From the NCBI GenBank assembly GCA_035532535.1, contig DATKQT010000003.1, positions 1-64,000 on the forward strand: DNA of 64,000 bases, written 5' to 3'. This DNA is from Palsa-739 sp035532535. GTDB taxonomy: Bacteria; Actinomycetota; Thermoleophilia; Gaiellales; Gaiellaceae. The position numbers and the translations under genes were made by a program. This document shows, piece after piece, positions 7,437-15,586 of this stretch (position 1 is its first letter; each line of letters begins with the position of its first letter). A model generated the notes under the pieces. It saw nothing but the letters and a program-made list of their open reading frames with translations, ran no database searches and had not been told where the DNA came from.

Positions 7437-8044
7437 CGACTGCGGCGGATCAGGTACCGCGCCCCGGCGGCGAGCGCCAGCGCGCCGAGCACGGCCACGA
7501 GGATGATCTCCCGGTCGTGCGTGTTCCGCTGTGCGGGCGTGGTCACGTGCGCGGGCGTTGCGACGTCGACGCCTCCCGCTGCGGCGAGCTGCTTCACCGC
7601 CGCTTCGGCCGCGGTCAGGAGCCCGGCGGGGCCGGACGGGATCGGGATCTTCGCCAGGAGCGCGTATTCGGCGGCGGGTGCGTGTTTCGGCCAGTTGAAG
7701 CCGAAGCCGTTCGCCATGACGACGAGCAGCCGCTGCTTGTAGACGAACCCGAGCTCGAGGCCGAGGAACTTCGCGTACGTGCGCGGCTTGTGCCAGAGCG
7801 ACGTGACGGAGCCCATGTCGTAGGCGCTCCAGATGACCGCGACCTTGATCGGGAATCCCGCCTTGTTCGCAGAGGCGATGAGTCCCGTCAGCTCCGCGGA
7901 CTGCTTGGGCCGGAATTTTGCGTCGTACGGAAGAAAGACCTTCGTCCCGAGCAGGTAGTCGCTCGCCGGGTCGCCGTCCGCGCGGGCGGACTGCGCAACG
8001 CCGGCTGTGACGAGCGCAGCCACGAGGAGAACGAGCGCCTTCAT
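7433..8044 (-). CDS. Secreted, C-terminally membrane-anchored protein, copy 2 of a tandem pair
   Basis: 203 residues from ATG 8044. It has a signal peptide (about 1-21, ending AQSARA), then a conserved ~135-residue domain with DGDPASDYLL, NKAGFPIKVAVI, SAYDMGSV, RTYAKFLG and FVYKQRLLVVMANGFGFNWP. A hydrophobic segment (about 180-198) and RRSR form a stop-transfer end. The upstream neighbour (8041-8517) is a paralogue lacking this anchor; the two overlap by 4 nt (ATGA). Overall layout recalls TPM-domain proteins, but I see no firm signature. It is the last gene of the copper-type cluster. Confidence 0.8.
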   Translation of the reverse strand: MKALVLLVAALVTAGVAQSARADGDPASDYLLGTKVFLPYDAKFRPKQSAELTGLIASANKAGFPIKVAVIWSAYDMGSVTSLWHKPRTYAKFLGLELGFVYKQRLLVVMANGFGFNWPKHAPAAEYALLAKIPIPSGPAGLLTAAEAAVKQLAAAGGVDVATPAHVTTPAQRNTHDREIILVAVLGALALAAGARYLIRRSR

Positions 8045-8517
8045 CCCGCTTTGGCGAGCGCCTGGACGGCTGCGGTGGCGGACGCGAGCAGGCCGGCGCC
8101 GCCGTGCTTGACCTGGAGCTTCGCGAGCACCGCGTAACCGGCCTTCGACGAGTGCTTGGGCCAGTTGAACCCGAAGCCGTTCGGCATGACGACGAGCAGC
8201 CGCTGCTTGTAGACGAAGCTGAGCTCTGCTCCGAGGAACCGAGCGTACGTCTGCGGCTTCCGCCAGAGAACGGTGACGGAGCCGAGGTCGTATGCGCTGT
8301 CGATGACCGCGACGCGGATGGTGAAGCCCTGCTTGTTCACCTGCGCGACGAGCTTCGTCAGCGCATGCTCCTGTTGCGGGTAGGAGGCGAGCTCGTACGA
8401 GAGGAAGACCTTCTGGACGAGCAGATAGTCGCTCGCGGGATCGCCGTCGGCGCGCGCGGGCTGTGCCGCGACCGCAGCGAGGCCGCACGCGGCGAGGCAA
8501 GTGAGAGCCGCCCTCAT
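8041..8517 (-). CDS. Secreted protein, copy 1 of a tandem pair
   Basis: 158 residues from ATG 8517. A signal peptide ends AAQPARA, followed by the same domain as the next gene (DGDPASDYLL, VNKQGFTIRVAVI, SAYDLGSV, KPQTYARFLG, FVYKQRLLVVMPNGFGFNWP). It stops without a membrane anchor, so it is probably released or held by partners. It overlaps the CopC-CopD fusion gene upstream and its paralogue downstream by 4 nt each, so all three are translated as one unit. Function unknown; a TPM-like fold is possible. Confidence 0.8.
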   Translation of the reverse strand: MRAALTCLAACGLAAVAAQPARADGDPASDYLLVQKVFLSYELASYPQQEHALTKLVAQVNKQGFTIRVAVIDSAYDLGSVTVLWRKPQTYARFLGAELSFVYKQRLLVVMPNGFGFNWPKHSSKAGYAVLAKLQVKHGGAGLLASATAAVQALAKAG

Positions 8518-10223
8518 CCGGCCGCGTGGTCGACGATGACGACGTCGAATGCCTGCGCGCCCGCCGGCTGCACCTCGAACGTGAGACCCCACCGTCCGAC
8601 CATGACGAGCGCCTCGGACGAGTGCTCGTACACACCGGGTGAGCGTTCCGCGAGGCGATACGCCTGCGTCGGCATCTCCATGTCCAGCATCGTGAACGTC
8701 GCGATCACCGTTGCGCCGCGCGCCGGCGCGCCGTTGCGCGTGATCCGCACGACATAGTTGTCGGGCACCGCCACCTTGTTCGGCGTGACGCGCATCTCGA
8801 CTCTGTACCCGTACCGCTCGACGACCTCGGTCACCGGGCCGGGGCCTGCGGTCGCGGATGGAGCGCCGAGACTCGCAAGGGCCTTCGGCGGCGGCGGATA
8901 GCTCGAAAGGACGGCGGCCGCGACGACGGCTGCAGTGACGAGCACGACCTCGACGCCGACCAGCCGGCGAAGGAGGACCGCGGCGCCCTCGGCGTTCTCC
9001 CCGCGCGCCAGCGCGGGCTTCGTCCGCAGGAGGTTGACAGCGGCGACGAGCATCGCTGCGAGGAGGAGCGATGCCTTGATGATGATCGTCTTGCCGTAGC
9101 CGGTCTGCCACAGCGTCGCGAGCGTGGGGAGGTGGATGACGGCGGCGCCGATCCCGGAGCCGAGCAGGACCATGACGGACACGAAGGCGACGTTCGAGAA
9201 CCGGGGCACGGCGACAGCGAGGCCGGCGGTCAGCTTCGCAGCCGGCAGCGTTGACCACAGCACGATGAGGCCGATGAGGCCGCCGATCCAGAGCGATCCC
9301 GAGGTGAGGTGCAGCCAGTCGAACACGAGCGAAAGCGCGCGCGGAGAGGTCTGGGCGGCGTGGCCGGCCGTTCCCGGCACGAGCAGGACGGCGCCCGCCG
9401 CGAGCAGCGCGCCCCACAGGGACAAGAGGCCCGCGACCGATCTCTGTGCCTGTCCGGGCCGGTCGAGCCAGATCGCGGCGGCGCCGGCGACTCCGAAGAG
9501 CGCGAGGAGCAACTCGAGACGGAGGTAGCCGCGGCCGAACGCTGAGACGTCCATGAGCGGAACGAGGGCGCCGAACGACCAGAAGGAGCGCAGCGCGAAC
9601 TGCGCGGTCGAGAGAAGGACGTAGATCGGCGTCACCACGAGAGCGACGGCGAGCATCGTGCCGAACGCGATCGACAGCGCGCGCAGACGCGTCCCCGGCA
9701 CACGCGAGACGACGGGACGCGCGATCACGGTGCGCAGGACGAAGAGCCCGATCGCAGCCATGACCGACAGGAACGTCAGCCAGCGCAGCGAGATCAAGCC
9801 CGGTGTCACCGCCGTCTCCGACAGCGAGGGGATGACGAACTGTGGCGGCGGCCCCGGGTTCGGGCCGATCCGGTACAGGAACGCGCCGCGCACGGGATGC
9901 CCGTCGGCGGAGATGACGCGCCAGAAGACGAGGTACCAGCCCTCGGCGGACCGCTTCAGCGGCGCATCCAGCTCGTACGGGTTCGACGCCGAGCGGTGCA
10001 CCGTCCCGTCCACCTGCTGGTGCGCCGCCGCGTCGGTGACGGAAATGACCGCGAAGCGCGGCTCGACCACCTCGTCGTAGATGAGACGGAGCTCCGTCGG
10101 CGGCGTGTCCACCTCGGCGCTCGCCGTGGGGAAGGTCTTCAGCAGCGCCGCGTGGGCCCAGGCCGCGGTCGGCAGCGCGAGCGCGGCCGCCACGACTGCC
10201 GCGATAACGAGCGCGCGTCTCAC
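8514..10223 (-). CDS. CopC-CopD-YtkA-like fusion, copper-handling membrane protein
   Basis: 569 residues, GTG start overlapping the lipoprotein stop by 4 nt. Domains in order: signal peptide (1-23, ending AWA); CopC (24-120) whose mature N-terminus is His24 and which holds the ADGHPVRG motif (Asp107, His109), together the copper-binding histidine brace; eight-helix CopD region (about 145-440); and a C-terminal extracytoplasmic beta domain (about 460-565) that resembles YtkA/FixH-type domains (VTPNKVAVPDNYVVRITRNG). CopC carries copper outside the membrane and CopD is thought to pass it inward. Fusion of the first two is common in actinobacteria; the third domain is less usual. No regulator is nearby. 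Confidence 0.88.
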   Translation of the reverse strand: MRRALVIAAVVAAALALPTAAWAHAALLKTFPTASAEVDTPPTELRLIYDEVVEPRFAVISVTDAAAHQQVDGTVHRSASNPYELDAPLKRSAEGWYLVFWRVISADGHPVRGAFLYRIGPNPGPPPQFVIPSLSETAVTPGLISLRWLTFLSVMAAIGLFVLRTVIARPVVSRVPGTRLRALSIAFGTMLAVALVVTPIYVLLSTAQFALRSFWSFGALVPLMDVSAFGRGYLRLELLLALFGVAGAAAIWLDRPGQAQRSVAGLLSLWGALLAAGAVLLVPGTAGHAAQTSPRALSLVFDWLHLTSGSLWIGGLIGLIVLWSTLPAAKLTAGLAVAVPRFSNVAFVSVMVLLGSGIGAAVIHLPTLATLWQTGYGKTIIIKASLLLAAMLVAAVNLLRTKPALARGENAEGAAVLLRRLVGVEVVLVTAAVVAAAVLSSYPPPPKALASLGAPSATAGPGPVTEVVERYGYRVEMRVTPNKVAVPDNYVVRITRNGAPARGATVIATFTMLDMEMPTQAYRLAERSPGVYEHSSEALVMVGRWGLTFEVQPAGAQAFDVVIVDHAAG

Positions 10224-11113
10224 TGCACCCGCAACGTGAAGGGCGCCGTGAGGACGTGCCCGTCGATGCGGCACTGCAGGAACAGTCGCCAGGTGCCGGA
10301 GACGGGGACGAGGACGCCCACCTTCAGGTGACCGGGCGTCGTCGAGGTGCCGGTCACGCGTGCGGCTCCGAAGATGCTCGTGCAGCCGGCCACCCCGGCC
10401 GCGCAGACGTGGGTGTGGAAGTAGTCGAGCGACCCGCGCCGGAAGAAGATCGCGTGTGCGAGCGCGCCGAACCAGGTGCCGAACGTCGCGGGCGCGCCGC
10501 CCGGCGTGGTGATCGTGAAGTCGAGAAACTCGGGCTCGATCGCGCGGAGGTGCGGCGTGCCGTGCAGTGTGAAGTGGTAGCCGTCCACCGTCTCGCTCGA
10601 GCGGAAGGGCGGCAGCGGCTGCGGGTGATACGCGCCCGCGACGGTGATGCGTGAGAAGAGCTGGAAGTTCGGGACCGGCCCCGACGTCTTCGGATAAGCG
10701 TCGATGACGACGCGGTACGGGCCCGGCTTCGCGAAGGTGACGGTGTCGCTGATCATGCCGTTCGGGTCGATCGGCGGATGCTGGTGGATGATGGTCGCGA
10801 GGTCGCGGCGGACGATGATCAGGTGCACGCCGTTGTGCGGCCCGGCCCCGTGTTTGTACTGCGTCAACGGCTTCCCGTCCGGCTGGAGGATGGTGAACGA
10901 CACGCGCGTCGGCTTGCCCACCGTCACAGGCTGAGTCGGCGTGAAGCCCGACAGCGCATAGGTGTGGGCCGCGCCGACGGTGATCGTCGGCGCAACGGAG
11001 CCGCCTCCGCCGCATCCCGCCAGCAGGCCGACGAGCGCGATAGCCTCGAGCAGGTGCCGGTACCGACGCCGATCGGACCAGGTCCGCTCTATCAGCCGCG
11101 GCCGGCGATGCAC
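10220..11113 (-). CDS. His-rich lipoprotein of the copper-type cluster
   Basis: About 297 residues if started at GTG 11113. A lipobox LLAGC follows an Arg-rich leader, so the protein should be a membrane-anchored lipoprotein. The exported part has HLIIVRRDLATIIHQHPP, FTLHGTPHL and DYFHTHVC, His-containing segments like those in exported heavy-metal or copper proteins, and ends in a beta-rich domain (LKVGVLVPVSGTWRLFLQC). No ATG or SD fixes the start; a CTG close to the lipobox is also possible. Its 5' end overlaps the start of the plus-strand gene at 11054. It is coupled to the CopC-CopD gene by a GTGA overlap. Confidence 0.75.
   Translation of the reverse strand: MHRRPRLIERTWSDRRRYRHLLEAIALVGLLAGCGGGGSVAPTITVGAAHTYALSGFTPTQPVTVGKPTRVSFTILQPDGKPLTQYKHGAGPHNGVHLIIVRRDLATIIHQHPPIDPNGMISDTVTFAKPGPYRVVIDAYPKTSGPVPNFQLFSRITVAGAYHPQPLPPFRSSETVDGYHFTLHGTPHLRAIEPEFLDFTITTPGGAPATFGTWFGALAHAIFFRRGSLDYFHTHVCAAGVAGCTSIFGAARVTGTSTTPGHLKVGVLVPVSGTWRLFLQCRIDGHVLTAPFTLRVQ
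11041..11046 (+). promoter_or_regulatory. Leaderless-type -10 box before the embedded plus-strand gene
   Basis: TAGCCT, seven nt, then GTG 11054. No ribosome site lies between. The box falls inside the 5' part of the minus-strand lipoprotein gene. Confidence 0.35.
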
Positions 11114-11488
11114 GCCCCATGCGCGCAGGCGGGCCGTCCGGCGAAGCGTGCGCATCTGGAGCTCTTCGCCAACGGCTTCGCGATCATCATCCCTGCGCGC
11201 ATCGGCGTGCGCAGCGCCGGCTGCCGCGCGCACGAATGGACGACGACGCCGACCGGCGTCGTGCAGTTCGACCGCGCGGCGACGATCGGCGACCTCTTCT
11301 CTGTGTGGGGCATGCCACTTGGGCGGCGAAGACTGCTGAGCTTCCACGGTGCTGTCTCCCTCTTTCGGAATGGCATTCGCGTGCGTGGTGACCCGAGGTC
11401 GGCGCCGTTGCGCGACGGGGACGAGCTCGTGCTCGAGACAGGGCCGTTCGTCCCGCCGCACCGGAGCTATCTCTTTCCGCCTCACTGA
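11054..11488 (+). CDS. Small conserved protein embedded in the copper-type cluster on the opposite strand
   Basis: 144 residues from GTG 11054 (126 from ATG 11108). The pattern is clearly that of a real protein: PTPIGPGPLYQP, then HLELFANGFAIIIPARIGV, a conserved Cys, TTPTGVVQF, TIGDLFSVWGMPLGRRRLLSF, NGIRVRGDPRSAPLRDGDELVLETG and PFVPPHRSYLFPP. I recall similar small proteins next to membrane genes in actinobacteria, often with paired Cys/His residues, but no function. The upstream start is preferred because the PTPIGxGP segment belongs to the pattern. It runs against all its neighbours, overlapping the lipoprotein gene at its 5' end and a 33-aa gene at its 3' end. Confidence 0.75.
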   Translation: MPVPTPIGPGPLYQPRPAMHAPCAQAGRPAKRAHLELFANGFAIIIPARIGVRSAGCRAHEWTTTPTGVVQFDRAATIGDLFSVWGMPLGRRRLLSFHGAVSLFRNGIRVRGDPRSAPLRDGDELVLETGPFVPPHRSYLFPPH

Positions 11489-11583
11489 GGCCCAGGGGTC
11501 GCGTGCAGGAGCGCGATGACGAGCACGACGGCGGCTGCGCCGGCGGCGAGCGCGAGCAGCGCGGCGAGCAAGCGGACGTTCAT
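11482..11583 (-). CDS. 33-residue single-span membrane protein
   Basis: ATG 11583 overlaps the stop of the 324-residue gene by 4 nt (ATGA). The protein is one transmembrane helix (about 5-27, LLAALLALAAGAAAVVLVIALL) with short polar ends. Coupled translation and position suggest a small accessory subunit of the exported copper-type system. No family recognised. Confidence 0.6.
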   Translation of the reverse strand: MNVRLLAALLALAAGAAAVVLVIALLHATPGPQ

Positions 11584-12554
11584 GCCGCCTCCACCGCGGT
11601 TCGGGTCCGCATGTGCCCGAAGACGCTGCCGACGAGCGTGCCGATGCCGGCCCCGAGGGTGAGGACCTCTAGGAGCCGGGCGACGATGGTCGGCAGCGCG
11701 CTGAGCGCGATCGCGTGCGTCAGCACCGGCAGCATCGTCAGTCCCTCGTACAGGGCGCCAACGCCGACGAGGAACGCCGTGAGCACGCGCAGTCCCTCGT
11801 CGTGCCGGACGAGGCCGAACACGAGCGCAGCGCCGATGGCGCACGTGATCGCCACCTCGGCATAGCCGATCGCGGGCACGTTCGGGCGCCCGTACAGCAC
11901 CCGCCCGATGCGGATCGCCCAGACCGCCGAGGTGGCGGCAAGCGCGAGCGCGACGAGTGCGGCAGTCCACCGCGTCGCGAGCGTCGAGGACGCAGCGGCA
12001 AGGACGGCGGAGAGCGCGATCCACGCCCACGTCGCCCCCGGCGGGCTGTAGTCGAGAACACCGTTCAGGGCGAGGCGGCGCCCGTCGACGACGACGGGCA
12101 CCGACCACGGCCCGACCGGGCCTGCCGAGCTGCGGCCGCGGGCGAGCGGCTGGAGTGCGTGCAGCCGGTGCTCGTGCCATGCGTACGCGTGGCCGCCGGC
12201 CACTCGGTGCCAGAGCGGCGGCGCATGCGGGCTCGCCGACGGCCGGAGGTCGAAGCGGTCGATGCCGTCCGCCTGGGCCGTCGGCGAGCGGAGGTTCAAC
12301 CAGACGCCGCGCCGGTCGAACCGCAGCAGTGGCTCGCCCAGCGTCCCCGCTACGAGCACGATCGCCGTCGGGGATGCCCGCAGCCACATCGTCTGGTCGC
12401 CGTCGACGACCTTCGCCTGCACACCCGGAATGAAGCCGGCCATGCGCGCTGTGAAGTTCGTCGCCACGGGCAGCGTCCGCCCGACGTGCGCGGAGGCGAC
12501 GTCCGGCAGCGCGGCTGCCGTCACGACCAGACCGAGGACGACCGCCAGCCTCAC
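11580..12554 (-). CDS. Exported multi-span membrane protein with a His-rich loop
   Basis: 324 residues, GTG start overlapping the YcnI-like stop by 4 nt. A signal peptide (about 1-20, ending ASA) exposes His at the mature N-terminus. The exported domain (about 21-165) has a His cluster, WHRVAGGHAYAWHEHRLH, that could bind metal. Five or six hydrophobic segments follow (about 170-310). I recognise no family. The gene order with a YcnI-like and a CopC-CopD protein suggests a role in copper uptake or delivery, which is inference. Confidence 0.75.
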   Translation of the reverse strand: MRLAVVLGLVVTAAALPDVASAHVGRTLPVATNFTARMAGFIPGVQAKVVDGDQTMWLRASPTAIVLVAGTLGEPLLRFDRRGVWLNLRSPTAQADGIDRFDLRPSASPHAPPLWHRVAGGHAYAWHEHRLHALQPLARGRSSAGPVGPWSVPVVVDGRRLALNGVLDYSPPGATWAWIALSAVLAAASSTLATRWTAALVALALAATSAVWAIRIGRVLYGRPNVPAIGYAEVAITCAIGAALVFGLVRHDEGLRVLTAFLVGVGALYEGLTMLPVLTHAIALSALPTIVARLLEVLTLGAGIGTLVGSVFGHMRTRTAVEAA

Positions 12555-13132
12555 GTCAGCGACCGGCCTCCCCGGGCAGCGAGCGAGCCGAGCGAGACGA
12601 GCAGCGCGACGCCTGCGAGCACGAGCGCGACGATCGTCATCGTGGAGGTTCCGCCGCCGCCGATCGAGGAGAGCGCTTCGATCGTCGGCGCCGGTGTATC
12701 GGCGGTCTCCGGGCCGTTCCAGTCGACGACGGATCCGTCCGAGTACGTCTGCTGCACGTCGAACGAGTACGTCTTGGCGCCGCTCGTCGACGCGTTGAAC
12801 CGAAACACCGCGTCTTCGTCCGTCGGCACGTGGCCGCCGGTCCACGTCACCTTCTGGACGACGGCGCTGTCGCCCGAGCCGGTCGCCTGAACGTGCATCG
12901 TCCAGCCCGCCGGCGGCGGCTCGAACGAGTCGATGGAGAAGCCGGCGGGAACCGTGAGCTCGACCTCGGTGGTGGTGAGGTTCGCCTTTTCCGTCGGCAC
13001 CGACAACGTGAACTGCTGGAGCTTCTTGTCCAGCGCGACCGCCGGGCTCATGATCGCGTGCGCGGATGCGGCCGCGGCCGTTGCGAGCGCTGCGAGCGCG
13101 ACCAGCGCGCCGAGCGCGATCCGGTGCTTCAT
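12551..13132 (-). CDS. YcnI-like (DUF1775) copper-binding membrane-anchored protein
   Basis: 193 residues with a strong ribosome site (GAAGGAGGAG) before ATG 13132. A signal peptide (1-24, ending ASA) gives a mature N-terminus His-Ala-Ile-Met-Ser-Pro, where His1 is the copper ligand in known YcnI domains. The domain runs to about 150 with LTVPAGFSIDSFEP, GWTMHV and the WTGGHVPTDEDAVFRF segment. A C-terminal transmembrane helix (about 163-182) anchors it. YcnI genes usually sit beside copC and copD, as here. Confidence 0.88.
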   Translation of the reverse strand: MKHRIALGALVALAALATAAAASAHAIMSPAVALDKKLQQFTLSVPTEKANLTTTEVELTVPAGFSIDSFEPPPAGWTMHVQATGSGDSAVVQKVTWTGGHVPTDEDAVFRFNASTSGAKTYSFDVQQTYSDGSVVDWNGPETADTPAPTIEALSSIGGGGTSTMTIVALVLAGVALLVSLGSLAARGGRSLT

Positions 13133-13167
13133 GTCTCCTCCTTCGCGGGATGTGTCGTGTGGACGTG

Positions 13168-13746
13168 CTACGCCACGACGACGCGCGGAGGAGCGCGGGC
13201 AAGGCGTCGGCCGGCGAGGAGCCGGCCGGCAGGTGCGACGGGTGCGACGGCAAACGGCGGCGCGATGCGAAGCCGCGGCGCCGGCCGGCGAAGCGCACGC
13301 CCGAGGCGCTCGGCCGCGCGCAGCAGCAGGCGTGCGACCAGATACATGAGGAGCGCGACCGGAAGCTGGAGGAGCAGGCCGGGGACGAAGGTCGGGGCGA
13401 GCACGGCGCGCCACGCGAACGTCCCGGTGTGAAGCGAGAGCTCGAGCACTTCCTGCAATGCGAATGCGAGCGGCGGCAGCAGGGCGAACGCCCACGCCGG
13501 TAGCGCACGAGCCTTGAGGCCGCGCGCGGCGTCGAACGAGGTGACAACGAGTGAGACGAGCAGGCACGCGCCGGCGGCCGCGAGCACGAGCGGCAGCCGG
13601 ACGAAGTATGAGTGACCCGTCGCGAGCATCTCCACGACGCGGACGTGCGCCTGCGGGTATGCGATCCGGTAAGCGAGGGCGTGCGCGAGCTGCGACCCGC
13701 CGAGCATCAGCGGTGCGGCGGCGAGCCAGGCGGCGCCCCGTCTCAT
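13168..13746 (-). CDS. Four-span membrane protein of the copper-type cluster
   Basis: 192 residues from ATG 13746. Hydrophobic segments are near 5-22, 50-70, 83-100 and 118-140, with conserved-looking AHALAYRIAYPQAHVRV and ATGHSYFVRLP segments after the first. The basic, Arg/Pro-rich C-terminal tail is cytoplasmic by the positive-inside rule. It follows the 55-residue gene by 10 nt and precedes the YcnI-like gene by 35 nt. Family not recognised. Confidence 0.75.
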   Translation of the reverse strand: MRRGAAWLAAAPLMLGGSQLAHALAYRIAYPQAHVRVVEMLATGHSYFVRLPLVLAAAGACLLVSLVVTSFDAARGLKARALPAWAFALLPPLAFALQEVLELSLHTGTFAWRAVLAPTFVPGLLLQLPVALLMYLVARLLLRAAERLGRALRRPAPRLRIAPPFAVAPVAPAGRLLAGRRLARAPPRVVVA

Positions 13747-13756
13747 CGCGGGAACC

Positions 13757-13924
13757 CTACTTGCCGCGCAGGAGGGCGGCCAAGCGTGCCGCCAGCGACG
13801 GCGTGACGGTCTCGGCCGGCGGCGAGGGCGGAGGTGCCGGGGCCGCGGCGCGGCCCGAGGCCTGCCGCTCGCGCTGCGCGCGGATCGCCTCGTTCATCTC
13901 GTCGCGGTGCGACTGCTCCGCCAT
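13757..13924 (-). CDS. 55-residue soluble protein, first gene of the copper-type cluster
   Basis: ATG 13924 has AGGTCGAG as ribosome site. The N-terminal half is a charged helix (EQSHRDEMNEAIRAQRERQ), then a Pro/Ala linker, then a short helix SLAARLAALLRGK. No signal peptide. Third-codon GC is high and the gene sits 10 nt before the membrane-protein gene, so it is probably real. Function unknown. Confidence 0.6.
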   Translation of the reverse strand: MAEQSHRDEMNEAIRAQRERQASGRAAAPAPPPSPPAETVTPSLAARLAALLRGK

Positions 13925-13952
13925 CGCTCGACCTGACTACGCCGCGGGCTCG

Positions 13953-13958
13953 TAGGAT
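13953..13958 (+). promoter_or_regulatory. Leaderless-type -10 box before the hydrolase gene
   Basis: TAGGAT, eight nt, then ATG 13967, with no Shine-Dalgarno. The 42-nt gap to the divergent 55-residue gene must hold both promoters. Confidence 0.4.
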
Positions 13959-13966
13959 CCTTCCCC

Positions 13967-14692
13967 ATGTGCTTCGACACCGACTCGCTTCCCCCGATTC
14001 CAGTCATCTCCGGGGCGGCCGTCTCCCACGACGATCTCGTCCTCGAGGCCGCCGACGGGAACCGCTTCGCGGCATTTGCGGCGAGCCCCGAGGAGCCCGG
14101 CGCGACCGGAATCGTGATCCTCCCCGACGTCCGCGGCCTGTACCGGTTCTACGAGGAGCTCGCGCTCCGCTTCGCCGAGCGCGGCCACGCCGCTGTCGCC
14201 TTCGACTACTTCGGCCGCACTGCCGGCGTCGAGAAGCGCGGCGACGACTTCGAGTACATGGAGCACGTCAAGGCGACGACGCCCGAGGGGATCCAGGCCG
14301 ACGTCGGCGCCTGCGTCACCTACCTCCGTGACCACGGCGCGACGGCGATCTTCACGGTCGGGTTCTGCATGGGTGGGCGCCAGTCCTGGCTCGCGTCCGC
14401 CGCCGGGCACGGGCTTGCCGGTGCCGTCGGCTTCTACGGGCGGCCGCCGCTCGAGGACACACCGCGCATGCGCGGACCGCTCCTCGCTCTCCAGGCCGGA
14501 GCGGACGCGCACATCACGGCCGAGGACAACGCGGCCTTCGACGCCGCACTCATCGCTGCCGGTGTCGAGCACGAGCTCGTCGAGTACGAAGGCGCGCCGC
14601 ACAGCTTCTTCGACCGGAAGCAGGAGGAGTTCCAGGACGCCTCCGACGACGCGTGGCGCCGGACGCTCGACCTCATCGCAAACCACCGGTAG
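13967..14692 (+). CDS. Dienelactone hydrolase family protein
   Basis: 241 residues, a cytosolic alpha/beta hydrolase. The nucleophile elbow GFCMGG carries Cys134, as in carboxymethylenebutenolidase; the other triad members fit Asp180 (AGADAHI) and His212 (APHSFFD). In known pathways the enzyme opens the lactone ring of dienelactones during chlorocatechol breakdown, but many family members act on other esters and no aromatic-degradation genes are nearby. Its last 20 nt overlap the convergent epimerase gene. Confidence 0.88.
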   Translation: MCFDTDSLPPIPVISGAAVSHDDLVLEAADGNRFAAFAASPEEPGATGIVILPDVRGLYRFYEELALRFAERGHAAVAFDYFGRTAGVEKRGDDFEYMEHVKATTPEGIQADVGACVTYLRDHGATAIFTVGFCMGGRQSWLASAAGHGLAGAVGFYGRPPLEDTPRMRGPLLALQAGADAHITAEDNAAFDAALIAAGVEHELVEYEGAPHSFFDRKQEEFQDASDDAWRRTLDLIANHR

Positions 14693-15551
14693 CGCCCGCG
14701 ACCGCCCGGCGCAGCGCCGGCTCGATCGGTCCGGGGCTGTAGCCCAGCTCCCGCGCCGCCTTTGCGGAGCTGAAGAACATCGGCAGCCGGGCGAGCCGCA
14801 CCTCGTCGCGATTGACGAGGCCGAGCGCGGCCGCCACCTGAGCGGCCGCGTACGGGACGCGGATGCGCGGCCGCGGCCGGCCCGCGAGCTGCGCGATGGT
14901 CGCAAACAGGTCGCCGAGCCACAGGTCGACGCCGCCGAGGAGGTACCGCTCGCCTGCCCGGCCGCGCTCGAGCGCGAGCGCATGCCCGAGCGCGACGTCG
15001 TGGACGTCGACGACGTTCAGGCCGGTCGTCGGCACGTAGGCCCGGTAGCGGCCGCGTGCGACGCCCGCGACCATCCGTCCCGTGGGTGTCGGCCTGGTGT
15101 CGCCTTCGCCGACCGGCGTCGTCGGGTTGACGACCACGGCTCCGGCCGCGAGCGCGAGCTTCTCCGCCTCGAGCTTCGTCCGCTTGTACGGCACGCGCAG
15201 CTCCCATGCGGGCGGGCCGTCGCGCTCGGTCGCAGGACGGCCGGCGACCGGGCCGCACGTGCCGGCCGTGCTCGTGTGGACGATCCGGCGAACGCCCGCG
15301 CGCGCCGCGGCGGCGAGCACCGTTCTCGTCCCATCTATGTTGACGCGCGCGAGGGCGGCCTCGGCGGCGTCGTAGCTGTACAGCGCGGCGACGTGGACGA
15401 GCGCGTCGCAGCCCTGCATCGCCCGCTCGAGCCGGGGGCCGTCGAGGACGTCGACGAACTCGTCCCGGACGTCAGCGCCCCGCTCGCGGAGGACCCGGAC
15501 GACGTGGCCGCCGACGAAGCCGATGCCGCCGCCGGTGACGTAGATCCGCAT
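14673..15551 (-). CDS. NAD-dependent epimerase/dehydratase family protein
   Basis: 292 residues from ATG 15551, an extended short-chain dehydrogenase. The N-terminal Rossmann motif reads VTGGGIGFVGGH, one residue longer than the usual TGGTGFVG. Further features are the VHVAALYSYD segment (VxHxAA motif), the Ser/Thr-rich HTSTAGTCG, and the catalytic pair as YKRTK (Y-x3-K, about residue 140). Closest in style to dihydroflavonol reductase or hopanoid-associated sugar epimerase proteins; the substrate is unknown. A TATAGA box lies 9 nt before the ATG. Confidence 0.85.
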   Translation of the reverse strand: MRIYVTGGGIGFVGGHVVRVLRERGADVRDEFVDVLDGPRLERAMQGCDALVHVAALYSYDAAEAALARVNIDGTRTVLAAAARAGVRRIVHTSTAGTCGPVAGRPATERDGPPAWELRVPYKRTKLEAEKLALAAGAVVVNPTTPVGEGDTRPTPTGRMVAGVARGRYRAYVPTTGLNVVDVHDVALGHALALERGRAGERYLLGGVDLWLGDLFATIAQLAGRPRPRIRVPYAAAQVAAALGLVNRDEVRLARLPMFFSSAKAARELGYSPGPIEPALRRAVAGATGGLR

Positions 15552-15586
15552 GCGCCGGGTTCTATAGGGCCGGAGCCGTTTTTGGC

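Noticed and set aside
10778..11053. N-terminal extension of the embedded plus-strand gene to 10778
   Set aside because: That part reads as antisense of the lipoprotein gene; the conserved pattern starts at about 11054.
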